Of a stretch of 64,000 nucleotides of DNA, positions 25,415-35,256 are shown piece by piece (within the stretch, counting starts at the first letter, position 1; every line of letters begins with the position of its first letter). The notes under the pieces are model-generated. The model worked only from the letters and a program-made list of their open reading frames with translations. It did not search any database and had not been told where the DNA came from. The DNA comes from Bacteroidales bacterium (lineage in GTDB: Bacteria; Bacteroidota; Bacteroidia; Bacteroidales; JAADJA01). A program made the position numbers and the translations under genes. The DNA is taken from assembly GCA_021740645.1 (NCBI GenBank), contig JAIOZL010000014.1, positions 25,684 through 89,683 on the forward strand, written 5' to 3'.

Positions 25415-26980
25415 TTAACCAGGATTCTGTCCTGCATTTGGTTTATCGCTGTAAACAACATACGAACGAAAATATATTCTGTAATCCGTGTTTTGATTTA
25501 CCCACTTAATTTCAATCTTATGTTTAGCTTCATCCATCATATATTGATGGTATATGTCATACTTTCTTTTTATATAATCGAATGGCATTTTCACCTGTTC
25601 TGTTTTAACACCGTCAATAAAAATATCGAGTAATGCCACATAATCGTTCCACGATTCCCCGCATTGACTTTTCACATTCCCAAGTACAACAATTCCGTTT
25701 CCTTCAAAATCAATCTGAATACTTTCTTCCAGATGATCTTTTCTTACTAAAAGTTCTTTTACCGGATACATCCCTGCGAAAGATTCCTCATAAGCTAAAG
25801 TTTCCGGCTCCTGAACCTTAATGGTGATGGTATCATTATTCACTTTACCTCCATTTTGCTCAACCAACATAAGCGCATGCTTATAACTCAAATCATAAAC
25901 CTCATTTAAAGTAAGATCTGAATAAGGAAATTTTAAATCCTGAACTTTTTCAATAGCGGGTTTCCAGTATTCAGGAATGTTTTCATAACCAAGAACAACC
26001 CCTAAAATACCTGCAGCAGTTGCGGGATTACAATCGGAATCTTGTCCGCAGCGGGTAGAAATATCCATTGTTTTGAAGAAATCCCCTTCACCATATAACA
26101 GTCCTATGACAACATAGGCAGCATTTACACTAGCGTCAATATTGAAAGCATTAAAAACTCCTTCCGGGCAACCTTTTTCAGAAGTGTGTTTCTTTTCTAA
26201 TTCAAACCAACACTGCTTCCAGTCTTCCGGATATTGATTGTGCCATTTAATTACATCAATAATAGTCTTGTAAAACCTGCTTTCAACCGGAATAGGTTTT
26301 AAGCCTTGTTCAATTATAAAATCAATGTCGTCTGAAATAAACGCCGTAGCATACATGGCCGACATAAAAACTCCACCATACCAGCCATCTCCGCAATTCA
26401 TAATGTGCCCGGTCCGGTCGCAAATTTCTGAAGCTGTGTTTATCATTCCCGGCGACATCATTCCTGCAAAGTCTGCTTCAATTTGAAAATCAATGTCGTC
26501 GGCATGTGGATTATTCATCCAATGGCCGGAAGCCGGGGGCATAATTCCGTTCAGAATATTATAACGCGCAGCCTGATTTGCATGCCAGAGTTTATAATCA
26601 TCATTTGCAAATGAAATTGCGAAGGAATCTGCAGGAGCATCAAGGCCAACTCTTTCGAGAACTTCAACAAAGGTTAAATCCATGTAAACGTCGTCATACA
26701 AACCCGGATCGATTTCAAAAATTTCTTTAATATAATCATCATACCAAACCATATTTTGGTAGTCCTGAATCATTGTTCCTTTGAATTTGAACTCTGTAGG
26801 CCCTCCAAAAGTACATCCTATGGTCTGTCCGGCCCAGCCACCCTTGATTTTGTCTTTCAAAACACTTGTCGTAATGCTTGCTTCATCAGGAAGCACAGAC
26901 TGTTTTTCATTATTACTTCCGCATGATGAAAGAATGAATAGAAAAATTAATATAAAATAAACTTTAATACTATTTTTCAT
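25415..26980 (-). CDS. Secreted ADP-ribosylglycohydrolase-family protein (paralogue 3)
   Basis: This 521-residue lipoprotein (signal FLFILSSC) has an ARH fold. Magnesium-site motifs are visible: YDDVYMDLTFVE near residue 98 and RCGQDSDCNPATAAGILG near residue 330, with ADDIDFQIEADFAG between them. The C-terminal ~120 residues form a beta-rich add-on. ARH enzymes cleave the N- or O-glycosidic bond of ADP-ribose; extracellular members may act on ribosyl compounds more widely. I use the start at 26980, which gives a proper signal peptide; the longer frame adds 20 residues. It overlaps the upstream paralogue by 11 bases. Confidence 0.88.
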   Translation of the reverse strand: MKNSIKVYFILIFLFILSSCGSNNEKQSVLPDEASITTSVLKDKIKGGWAGQTIGCTFGGPTEFKFKGTMIQDYQNMVWYDDYIKEIFEIDPGLYDDVYMDLTFVEVLERVGLDAPADSFAISFANDDYKLWHANQAARYNILNGIMPPASGHWMNNPHADDIDFQIEADFAGMMSPGMINTASEICDRTGHIMNCGDGWYGGVFMSAMYATAFISDDIDFIIEQGLKPIPVESRFYKTIIDVIKWHNQYPEDWKQCWFELEKKHTSEKGCPEGVFNAFNIDASVNAAYVVIGLLYGEGDFFKTMDISTRCGQDSDCNPATAAGILGVVLGYENIPEYWKPAIEKVQDLKFPYSDLTLNEVYDLSYKHALMLVEQNGGKVNNDTITIKVQEPETLAYEESFAGMYPVKELLVRKDHLEESIQIDFEGNGIVVLGNVKSQCGESWNDYVALLDIFIDGVKTEQVKMPFDYIKRKYDIYHQYMMDEAKHKIEIKWVNQNTDYRIYFRSYVVYSDKPNAGQNPG

Positions 26981-28625
26981 GATTGTGTGTATTGGGTAAG
27001 TTACTTTCTGGTTGTGTTTCTGAATAAACCATAATATCATTTACTCTGATTTCATAATCTTCATTTGGGTTGATCCATTTAAGAGTAATATTATGTTCAC
27101 CTTCCACAAGTTGGTATTTCCAGGCAGGTTCCAGTCTGCGGGAAGTATTTTTCATTGGCATTTTTATCTTTTCATCCAATTTCCCATCAATATACATTTC
27201 CAGTTCTGCGACATAAGGATCGTCGGGCTCTGAAAGACCAAACATCTCTGAACCTACTCTTTTTGAAATACGGTCGACATATTCCTTACTTACGTTAGAG
27301 GTTTTGATCATGTTTCCATAAAAAATGAAGCCATTTCCAACGAAATCGTATGAAAGTTCATGAGTGAAAGATTTGTCAAATCTATCACGGTAAATAGGAT
27401 ACGTATTTACGAAGTTTTGTTCAAATGCTACCGGAACCGGGGCTTGAAAAGGGATTACAATTTTTTCGGGATCTACTGTTCCCCCATTTCGTTTAATCAT
27501 TTCCAAGGCATGCTTAAAGCTGAAATCGTAGGCTTTGCTCAATGACATGGTAGTTCCTTCAAATACTAAAGGCTCAATTTCCTGAAGCGGTGAAAGCCAG
27601 AATTCAGGTATATTTGAATAACCCTTCATTACCCCTAATACTCCTGCAGCAGTTCCCGGATTGCAATCGGCATCCTGTCCACAACGAGCTGCTATATCTA
27701 TAGACTGGGTAAAATCGCCTTTTCCATATAAAAGTCCAATAGTAACATATGCTGAATTAATTTTTGCGTCAATATTAAATGAAAGATAAACGCCCTTTGG
27801 ACATCCCACATCATTGTTCCATTTCTTTTGCAGTTCAAACCAGGTTGATTTCCAGTCATCGGGATATTCCTTGTGCCAATTGATAACATCGTTTATACAT
27901 TCATTAAATGTAGTTCCTTCAGGAATTGTTTGAATGGCTTGTTCAACAATATAATTAATATCATCTGAGGCGAAAGCCAAAGAATACAATGCTGAAACAT
28001 AAACGCCACCATACCATCCATCTCCACTATTCATTATGTGTCCAACCCTGTCGGCAATTTCTGTTGCGGAATTTACCATTGCCGGTGACATCAGGCCAAT
28101 AAAATCTGCTTCTATCTGAAAGTCCAGATCATCGGCATGTGGATTATTTTTCCAGTTTCCGGAATTTGGTGGCATTATCCCTTGGAGAATATTATATCTG
28201 GAAGCCTGATTTGCGTGTGCAAGATGATATGGCGTTGCGGCCCAATGGTGTGCCAGAGTATCGGAAGAAACATCTAAACCATATTTTTCAAATACTTCCA
28301 CAAAATTCAAATCCGTATAAATATCATCAAACAGACCCGGTTTTTTATCCCACCAATATTTTACATAGCCTTCTCTCCATGGAATTATCTGGTTGTCGGG
28401 AACTAAGGATCCCTGATATTTAAATTCAACCGGAGCTCCATAAACAACACCAATAGTTTGTCCTGCCCAGCCTCCTTTTATTTTGTCCATTAACTCCTGT
28501 TCTGTTAATTGAGTGTCTGCTTGCGTTTTGATTACAGTTGCATTTTGATTACAGGATACAAGAGTTGCCAGCGCTATAACTACTATTGGTAATATTAGAG
28601 AAGTATGTGAGAATATTTTTTTCAT
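26970..28625 (-). CDS. Secreted ADP-ribosylglycohydrolase-family protein (paralogue 2)
   Basis: This 551-residue lipoprotein (signal ALATLVSC) is closely similar to the next gene. The motifs are FDDIYTDLNFVE near residues 99-110, ADDLDFQIEADFIG and RCGQDADCNPGTAAGVLG. Both replace the DT of the classical D-x-D-T metal motif by a C-N-P sequence, as in its paralogue, so substrate or metal geometry may differ from human ARH1/ARH3. A C-terminal beta domain (from about 400) follows, ending in KWINPNEDYEIRVNDIMVYS. It is the second of three consecutive paralogues. Confidence 0.88.
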   Translation of the reverse strand: MKKIFSHTSLILPIVVIALATLVSCNQNATVIKTQADTQLTEQELMDKIKGGWAGQTIGVVYGAPVEFKYQGSLVPDNQIIPWREGYVKYWWDKKPGLFDDIYTDLNFVEVFEKYGLDVSSDTLAHHWAATPYHLAHANQASRYNILQGIMPPNSGNWKNNPHADDLDFQIEADFIGLMSPAMVNSATEIADRVGHIMNSGDGWYGGVYVSALYSLAFASDDINYIVEQAIQTIPEGTTFNECINDVINWHKEYPDDWKSTWFELQKKWNNDVGCPKGVYLSFNIDAKINSAYVTIGLLYGKGDFTQSIDIAARCGQDADCNPGTAAGVLGVMKGYSNIPEFWLSPLQEIEPLVFEGTTMSLSKAYDFSFKHALEMIKRNGGTVDPEKIVIPFQAPVPVAFEQNFVNTYPIYRDRFDKSFTHELSYDFVGNGFIFYGNMIKTSNVSKEYVDRISKRVGSEMFGLSEPDDPYVAELEMYIDGKLDEKIKMPMKNTSRRLEPAWKYQLVEGEHNITLKWINPNEDYEIRVNDIMVYSETQPESNLPNTHNHEK

Positions 28626-28637
28626 AATTAGCTAATT

Positions 28638-30632
28638 TTAATGGTATACACTTAGTTCTGTTATTGAAGTAAATCCTGATACCTGCTTGGTATATTTATT
28701 CCAGTGATCTTGTATTATTGCGTCTCCGATAATCCTAATGGCATTGGTTTCTATTGTTGCAAAACTGATTACATATTCAACAAAATGCGGCTGAAAGAAA
28801 ACAATATCAGTTTCAGGTAAAGCAGGTTCGATTGAAATTTTTTCAACAGGAACCCATTGTCCTGATTTGTTTTTATACTGAACATTAAGCGAAGTAAACC
28901 ATCCTCCGAATTCTTCAAGACAGCCCGTATGAAATGCCAGCATACTTATTTTCTGAGGACTTTTCCATCCATATCCGTAATAATCAACTTTAGGAGTTTT
29001 TGATTTAGCATCAAGACTATAAAATACAGAGCCCGGGCCGTTCGTTTTCCCGTCGTTTATTACTTCAACATTCAAAGCGTACATAGGCTTACCAAATGTA
29101 TACCAACAGGAGTCAAGAACTGCTACATTTAAGTTCCTTACATTAGCAAGAATAGTATCCGCTACAGGAGCAATATTTTTATTGCGAACCAATAGCTTAA
29201 AGTTTCTTACTATTTTGTTTGAGCCATTGTCGAGCTGCAGAGTAACTTCAGAATATCCTGCCGTAGTTGGGGTACCTGTGAGCTTTCCTTTTGAAAAACT
29301 CAGGCCTTCAGGTATTGAACCAGAAACCAGACTCCAGTTATAATTCTTGTTCCCATCGGTATAAAAATTATAATCAACTGCTTTGCCTATTTCCATTTGC
29401 GGCAGCGGGCCCACATAAAATTCCAGTGGCGGATTAAAAACAGCCGCTGCATTAATTGTAAGCATTTGTTTTCCTTTTTTTCCTGATATTTTTCCTCCTT
29501 TTAAAAGGACTAAATCGATAGTAGCTTTTAAAGTTCGATCAATAATATCAGATATTTTAGCATCAGGTAAATCATAACGTGTTATGTTAATATATTGGTC
29601 GTTAAAAGGCTCTTTCCAGCCTTCGATGGGGAGGTAAAGATTTGCAGGCAAGCCCTTCATTCCATAAATAACACCTAATAATCCCGCGACTGTTGCTGCC
29701 TGGTTATCGGCATCAAAACCCATTGCACAAGACAGATCCAGCGTGCGCTGAAAATCGCCTTCACCATAAAGCATTGCAAGAACCGCACAAGCACCATTTA
29801 AATTGGCATTCCAAATGGTTTTTGTCATTGCGGGCTCATCAATATAATATTTCTTTGCCATTTCCTTCCAGGAAGCTTTCCAATTTGAGGGGTATTTGGC
29901 ATGTAAGGCAATCATATCTTTAACCGTCTGAGTAAAACGACCGTTCTCGGGTAATGATTGTAAACCGATTTCAATAAGCTTATTCATATTGCTTTCAAAA
30001 AATGCAGCTGAGTACATGGCGCCATAAAACAATGTAGGCTCAACTCCCCAATCATCGCTGGTAATTCGGGCAGCCCAATCCGATTTGGAAGCAGCATAGT
30101 TTACCATTCCGGGAGCCGTAACTGCCCATATTTCATTGATAAGCTGAGGGTCTATCTGATACCAGTGAGGATTAAGTTCTTTACTCCCGGTAAAAGGAGG
30201 AGTATACCCAAAATGCATCAGTCCCAATGCTCCACGATTAGCAAGCCATACCCTATCTCGTATATGATACATCCAGGCATCCCTAAGTTGAGAATAGGAA
30301 GGCTCCGGACCAAACTTTTCCATTTGTAAGAGATACATATATTCAACATCTGTGTCGTCGTCGGAAAATGCCCCCTCGTATGTTTGCAACTTATCCAGAC
30401 TTTTACTGTATCCATATGGCCAGTTTTCAGCACCAGGGGCTTCAATATATTTATTTTCATGAGGCAGGCCGTACATGTTACCAATCATTTGACCAATCCA
30501 TGCTGCAGCAATTTTATCATGAAGCTCACTAATCTCTATTGAATATTCATTTTCTTTTTGAACACTTTTCTGTGAGTATGAAATAAAAGTTGTGCTAATT
30601 AGTAATGCAAATATTAAGAGGTTTCTTTTCAT
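28638..30632 (-). CDS. Secreted ADP-ribosylglycohydrolase-family protein with Ig-like domain (paralogue 1)
   Basis: This 664-residue exported protein (signal ending SYSQ) is the most divergent of the three. The metal motifs are FSDDDTDVEYMYLLQ (acidic cluster at residues 91-95) and CAMGFDADNQAATVAGLLG. After the catalytic domain comes a putative Ig/cadherin-like module (YNWSLVSGSIPEGLSFSKG, LTGTPTTAGYSEVTLQL, about 425-490) and a C-terminal beta domain (about 500-664) of discoidin-like length. It starts three bases after the susD stop. The extra modules suggest binding to a larger ligand. Confidence 0.88.
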   Translation of the reverse strand: MKRNLLIFALLISTTFISYSQKSVQKENEYSIEISELHDKIAAAWIGQMIGNMYGLPHENKYIEAPGAENWPYGYSKSLDKLQTYEGAFSDDDTDVEYMYLLQMEKFGPEPSYSQLRDAWMYHIRDRVWLANRGALGLMHFGYTPPFTGSKELNPHWYQIDPQLINEIWAVTAPGMVNYAASKSDWAARITSDDWGVEPTLFYGAMYSAAFFESNMNKLIEIGLQSLPENGRFTQTVKDMIALHAKYPSNWKASWKEMAKKYYIDEPAMTKTIWNANLNGACAVLAMLYGEGDFQRTLDLSCAMGFDADNQAATVAGLLGVIYGMKGLPANLYLPIEGWKEPFNDQYINITRYDLPDAKISDIIDRTLKATIDLVLLKGGKISGKKGKQMLTINAAAVFNPPLEFYVGPLPQMEIGKAVDYNFYTDGNKNYNWSLVSGSIPEGLSFSKGKLTGTPTTAGYSEVTLQLDNGSNKIVRNFKLLVRNKNIAPVADTILANVRNLNVAVLDSCWYTFGKPMYALNVEVINDGKTNGPGSVFYSLDAKSKTPKVDYYGYGWKSPQKISMLAFHTGCLEEFGGWFTSLNVQYKNKSGQWVPVEKISIEPALPETDIVFFQPHFVEYVISFATIETNAIRIIGDAIIQDHWNKYTKQVSGFTSITELSVYH

Positions 30633-30635
30633 AGT

Positions 30636-32159
30636 TTAAAGTGGATTTTGATTGAGATTCGAATTTACATTCATAACCGATTGCGGAATGGGAAACAATT
30701 TTGCCTTAGGGCCGGAGGGCGATTTATTCCACCATGCTTCCCCCCAGTTTCCAAACCTGATCTGATCTTGTCGTCGATGTCCCTCCCAGGCAAACTCCCG
30801 GCCAAGTTCGTCTAAGAACTCTGTATCGGTAAGTTCTCCGGGGGTATAGGGTGCGAGGCCGGCGCGGGTTCTGATTTTCTGAACGTCAGGATCGTTGATA
30901 TAGCTGTCAACACGACCCAATCGCCACAAAGCTTCAAGTTTTGTATAAACTACGTCAGCGTACCGGAACAAGGCATAATCATTTTCCATATCTGTAACAT
31001 AATAACTCAAGTCGGGCTGGTATTCATATTTAGCGCAACGTGCGCCTTCCCACCTTTTTCTCGACATATAGTTATTGATTGTTGGGGTATAGATAAACCA
31101 GGTGGTATCCTTATCAATTCCTTCAATCAGGAATATCTTGTTCCCGGCTTTATCGTATTGTTGGCCTGCAAGGAATGACTTCCTGCGAAGATCATTTTCG
31201 TCAAACTTTTCATAAAATGGCGGTTCAAGCACAAACTCATCCCACATTTGACCTTTAAAATCAAAGGTCGCCCGGCTTGCATCATTCAAAGTCAGGGTAT
31301 ACCAGTAAAACTGATCCTTAGTATAAATTGAATGATACGGTATTGCAAAAATATTTTCCACAGATGATTCGTTATACACAAAGAAATTTGAGAAATAATC
31401 ATCTGCAATTTCGTAAGCATCCAGAGCTATTACGCTATCACAAGCAATAATGGACTCCTCCCACATCGGGGTTGCAATCCACTCTTCTGCATTTTGGTAC
31501 ATTTTTGCAAGTAATGTAAACGCCATTCCCTTTGTAACCCTTCCATAGTACTCCGGACCGGGGAGTCGCTGCAGTTTATCGATATTATCATTAATTTCAT
31601 TAACAATAAAATCGAACATAAAAACCCTGTCCTTTTGTTCCGGAAGTTCTTTATCAGTAAAATTATCAGTGAAAGGAATATTGCCCCAATTATCCATTGC
31701 CCAATAATAGAAAAGGGCGCGGAGTATTTTTATTTCGGCCAATACTTTTTCCTTACCATCAAAAACGATGGGGGAGGCTTCGGTTTCATATAGCACTTCA
31801 TTACAGGCACTTATACCTCCGAATACAAATTCCCATGCCAGTGTCATAATCTTATTTGTAGTAGTGAAGTTATGCGTGTGAAGTTCATCCCACCGGCCAT
31901 TATCCCATACAAAGCCGTCGTCCCGGCCCGGGGCAACCATTTCATCAGAAGCCATTTCTGTTAAAGTCCAAAGACTAAATTCTTCAGGGTATCCTTGCAG
32001 TTTGGTATATGCGCGTCCCGCATTCATTAATACTTCCTCTTCTGTACTAAAGAATTTATCAAACGGAATATCGGAATAGACTGTTTCGCTTAAATCGGTA
32101 CAGGAGTTAAGGCTGAAAAGTATTAAAGTAAGAATTGGTATGGATATTTTTTTATTCAT
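30636..32159 (-). CDS. SusD/RagB-like outer-membrane substrate-binding lipoprotein
   Basis: This 507-residue lipoprotein (signal ILFSLNSC) has the SusD layout: N-terminal CTDLSETVYSDIPFDKFFSTEEEVLMNAGRAY, TPR-like helices including ALFYYWAMDNWGNIPF and GRVTKGMAFTLLAKMYQNA, and the C-terminal family block WEGHRRQDQIRFGNW followed by LFPIPQSVMNVNSNLNQNP. It caps the TonB-dependent channel encoded 19 bases upstream and binds the ligand at the cell surface. Its ligand is unknown. Confidence 0.95.
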   Translation of the reverse strand: MNKKISIPILTLILFSLNSCTDLSETVYSDIPFDKFFSTEEEVLMNAGRAYTKLQGYPEEFSLWTLTEMASDEMVAPGRDDGFVWDNGRWDELHTHNFTTTNKIMTLAWEFVFGGISACNEVLYETEASPIVFDGKEKVLAEIKILRALFYYWAMDNWGNIPFTDNFTDKELPEQKDRVFMFDFIVNEINDNIDKLQRLPGPEYYGRVTKGMAFTLLAKMYQNAEEWIATPMWEESIIACDSVIALDAYEIADDYFSNFFVYNESSVENIFAIPYHSIYTKDQFYWYTLTLNDASRATFDFKGQMWDEFVLEPPFYEKFDENDLRRKSFLAGQQYDKAGNKIFLIEGIDKDTTWFIYTPTINNYMSRKRWEGARCAKYEYQPDLSYYVTDMENDYALFRYADVVYTKLEALWRLGRVDSYINDPDVQKIRTRAGLAPYTPGELTDTEFLDELGREFAWEGHRRQDQIRFGNWGEAWWNKSPSGPKAKLFPIPQSVMNVNSNLNQNPL

Positions 32160-32178
32160 GATCCTGTTTTTTTAAATT

Positions 32179-35157
32179 TTAAAATATCACATTTAGACCT
32201 AAGGTAAGGCTTGTTGTTCTGGGGTAGTACGACAGATGTTCAATACCGGGTGTTAATCCGCCGAGGTTAACCTCCGGATCAAGGCCTTTATATTTCGTTA
32301 AACAGAAAACATCCTGTGCAGTTAACGAAAACCTCATAACTGAGATATATTTATTTTCTACTTCAGCATCGTAACTAAGAGAGATATTATCCAGTTTTAA
32401 GAATGTTGCATCTTCCACATACTTCGAGGAGTATATAGCATTTCCGATGAATTCAGGTGTCTCAAGCTGTGTTTTAACGATATTTCTTGTGCCAATATTT
32501 TGCCAGTTCTCATAATAGAGTCTGTAAAAATTCAATACTTTACCACCAATATTAGATCTCAGGTTTACATTAAGGTTAAATTTTTTGTAACTAAAATTAT
32601 TCCCCCATCCCATGGTGAATAATGGGTATGCATTTCCCATGGCAGCCCAGTCTTCCGGGTTCACTTTCCCGATGGGATTTGCATTCTCAAATGTATCGTA
32701 TCCGTTTTCATCCAGGCCTAGCCAGGTGGGTCCAAAAAAGGTTCCAAGGCTTTCACCTTCAGTAATTCGCTGAGAGTTTAATGGTATTGCCCCTCCAATC
32801 CATCCGATATCAATATAGGTGTTGGTAAACTCTTCGTTTGAAAATTTTACAAGTTTGTTGCTGTTACGACTAAAAGTGAAGATGGTATTCCATTTAAAAT
32901 CAATTCTTTCCACAGGGTCCCATGCAAGCGAAAGTTCCACTCCCTGATTTCGGATAGTTCCAACATTTGTAAAAAGTTCCTTATAAAGATAGGGCGGGAC
33001 AGCTACATCATAAGTGTATAGAAGATCGAGACTTGTACGATAATAATAATCCAGAGAGCCGGTGATTTTATTTTTAAGGATTGCGAAATCAAGACCGGCA
33101 TTTACCTCTTTCTTCTTTTCCCACCGAAGATCCGGGTTAGGGTTTGAGACAGGTTGGTAAGAGTTGATCCAGTTTCCGTTATAAAAAAACTTTCCCGCAC
33201 GTCCCATTTGTATAAGCGATTTATAATTACTAAAATCCTGATTACCGGTAACCCCATATCCAATCCTGAGCTTCAAATCATCAATCCAGCTGACCGTTTC
33301 CATAAAATCCTCATTATTGATCCGCCAACCGAGACTAATTGCCGGAAAGGATCCCCATTTATTGTTCTCCCCAAAGCGGGAAGATCCTTCCCTTCTGAAA
33401 GAGGCTGAAGCCAGGTATTTGTTACTGTAATTATACATTACACGTCCAAAAAAAGCAATTAACCTGCTGGATTCTTTATACGAACCCATTTCAGCAGTTC
33501 CTCCTATAAGTGCCGATCCTGCACCAATATTATTTACCCCATAAATATCTGTGTCGAAACCGGAATTTATCAGGTAAGAATCATTGTAGTTTGACTCAAG
33601 AAAAGAATATCCACCTACTGCCTGAACCTTGTGTTCACCAAAAGTCTCAGAATAGTTGAGGGTACTTTCAAATTGCAAATTGGTGCTTATTCCGTTGCTA
33701 ATCTCAGCTTCCCCACCGGTTCCAATTCTGGAAGGATAATACTTAGTACGGTATGAATTCGACTCCCATGATGATCTTTCGTAGGAAACAAAATTATCAA
33801 AACTCAATCCTTCCACTATCTTTAAAGTGGCTCTTCCGTTTTGAGAAATGTCGCTGGTCTGCCCATTCCGGTCACGCTCATTCAGCATGGCTACTGGATT
33901 ATAATATTCAATACCCGGGAGTGATGAATAGCCTCCAAATTCTGTATTTGTTTGGTCATATACCGGTTGGGTAGGGTTCTGAATAAAGGCCTGATAGAAT
34001 AAATCATAATTAGCCGGCTTGTATTTTCTTAAGCCCATAATCATATTATAATCTAGTGTAAGTCGATCGTTCAGGGCTTTTTGCCGGATATTGGTTCTGA
34101 ACAAATAGCGATTCGATTCATTATCTTTAAGGAGTCCAAGGTTCTTTTCAATATCAACAACAGTGCGATGAGAAAAAACATCTGTTCCTCCTTTCATTGA
34201 CAGATTATACCTTTGACTAAGAGGGAGTTTTCGTGTTATTTCTTCAAACCAATTTGTACTTGCGCCGTATATGCTCCCTGCTTTGCTTGGGGCATAGGTG
34301 TTAATGGCTTCCCTAAACTCATCAGCGCTTAGATTATCAACCCCTCTTGGAGCTGCCTGAGTACTGAGTTGTGAGGAAAATTCAACGGTGGATTTTCCGG
34401 CTTTGGCCCTGCTGGTGGTAATAATAATTACGCCGTTGGTTCCCCGGGTGCCATAAATTGCAGCCGCTGAGCCATCCTTGAGAACGTCGACAGAAACCAC
34501 ATCCTGGAAATTTACATTTTTTATATCTGCTCCGGCTACGCCATCTATTACAATTAACGGACCCTGACCGGATGTTAATGTGTTTGTTCCTCTTAATATA
34601 ATATTGTAACCCGCCATAGGATCAGCACCTCCTGATTTGGTAATGGTCAAACCAGCCACACGACCTTGAATCAATCCCATGGCATCTGAATAAGATCCTT
34701 TATTAAAATCTTCCTGTTTCACAGAAGAAATTGAACCTGTTACCTCTTTCTTTAATGAAGATCCATACCCGATTACAACCACTTCTGCCATATCCTGAGC
34801 AGATTCTTGCAATTTAATATCCAGACTCCCGCTGCTATCTATCAGTTTTTCAAATGGCTCGTAACCAATAAAAGAACAAACCAATATCGAATTAACAGGA
34901 GCTATAATTGAAAAGGAGCCATCGAGGCTGGAGATGGTTCCGTTTTGTGTACCTTTAATAAGAATTGCCGCGCCGGGTAATGGGTCTCCGGAATTTGCAT
35001 CTGTAACAATGCCTGAAATAGTAAGATTTTGGAGATCCTGACTAAAACCAGAATTAAGCGGCAGAAGGCAGGAAATAAACAAAATAGAGAAGATTGTCCG
35101 GATTTTCTGACTAAAATTTACGATCTTGTTTTTCATCTTTCTTAAGTTTTTATTCAT
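32179..35157 (-). CDS. SusC/RagA-like TonB-dependent outer-membrane receptor
   Basis: This 992-residue protein has a signal peptide (ending GFSQ), a carboxypeptidase-like regulatory domain (LTISGIVTDANSGDPLPGAAILIKG), a plug with the SusC motif AEVVVIGYGSSLKKEVTGSISSV and VIDGVAGADIKN, and a beta barrel ending TTSLTLGLNVIF. There is no STN domain, so it is not expected to signal to an anti-sigma factor. The start could also be seven codons later (35136), after an AAGAAAG sequence. It forms the import channel with the SusD-like protein downstream; the ribokinase gene lies 99 bases upstream. Confidence 0.95.
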   Translation of the reverse strand: MNKNLRKMKNKIVNFSQKIRTIFSILFISCLLPLNSGFSQDLQNLTISGIVTDANSGDPLPGAAILIKGTQNGTISSLDGSFSIIAPVNSILVCSFIGYEPFEKLIDSSGSLDIKLQESAQDMAEVVVIGYGSSLKKEVTGSISSVKQEDFNKGSYSDAMGLIQGRVAGLTITKSGGADPMAGYNIILRGTNTLTSGQGPLIVIDGVAGADIKNVNFQDVVSVDVLKDGSAAAIYGTRGTNGVIIITTSRAKAGKSTVEFSSQLSTQAAPRGVDNLSADEFREAINTYAPSKAGSIYGASTNWFEEITRKLPLSQRYNLSMKGGTDVFSHRTVVDIEKNLGLLKDNESNRYLFRTNIRQKALNDRLTLDYNMIMGLRKYKPANYDLFYQAFIQNPTQPVYDQTNTEFGGYSSLPGIEYYNPVAMLNERDRNGQTSDISQNGRATLKIVEGLSFDNFVSYERSSWESNSYRTKYYPSRIGTGGEAEISNGISTNLQFESTLNYSETFGEHKVQAVGGYSFLESNYNDSYLINSGFDTDIYGVNNIGAGSALIGGTAEMGSYKESSRLIAFFGRVMYNYSNKYLASASFRREGSSRFGENNKWGSFPAISLGWRINNEDFMETVSWIDDLKLRIGYGVTGNQDFSNYKSLIQMGRAGKFFYNGNWINSYQPVSNPNPDLRWEKKKEVNAGLDFAILKNKITGSLDYYYRTSLDLLYTYDVAVPPYLYKELFTNVGTIRNQGVELSLAWDPVERIDFKWNTIFTFSRNSNKLVKFSNEEFTNTYIDIGWIGGAIPLNSQRITEGESLGTFFGPTWLGLDENGYDTFENANPIGKVNPEDWAAMGNAYPLFTMGWGNNFSYKKFNLNVNLRSNIGGKVLNFYRLYYENWQNIGTRNIVKTQLETPEFIGNAIYSSKYVEDATFLKLDNISLSYDAEVENKYISVMRFSLTAQDVFCLTKYKGLDPEVNLGGLTPGIEHLSYYPRTTSLTLGLNVIF

Positions 35158-35256
35158 TTGTCAGATAGTAATTTCCAAATTATATTGATACTCCTTTTAG
35201 GAATATTAGCGCTGATAATTAGGAGAATATTTGCATTTTAAATTTCATTTTTGACC

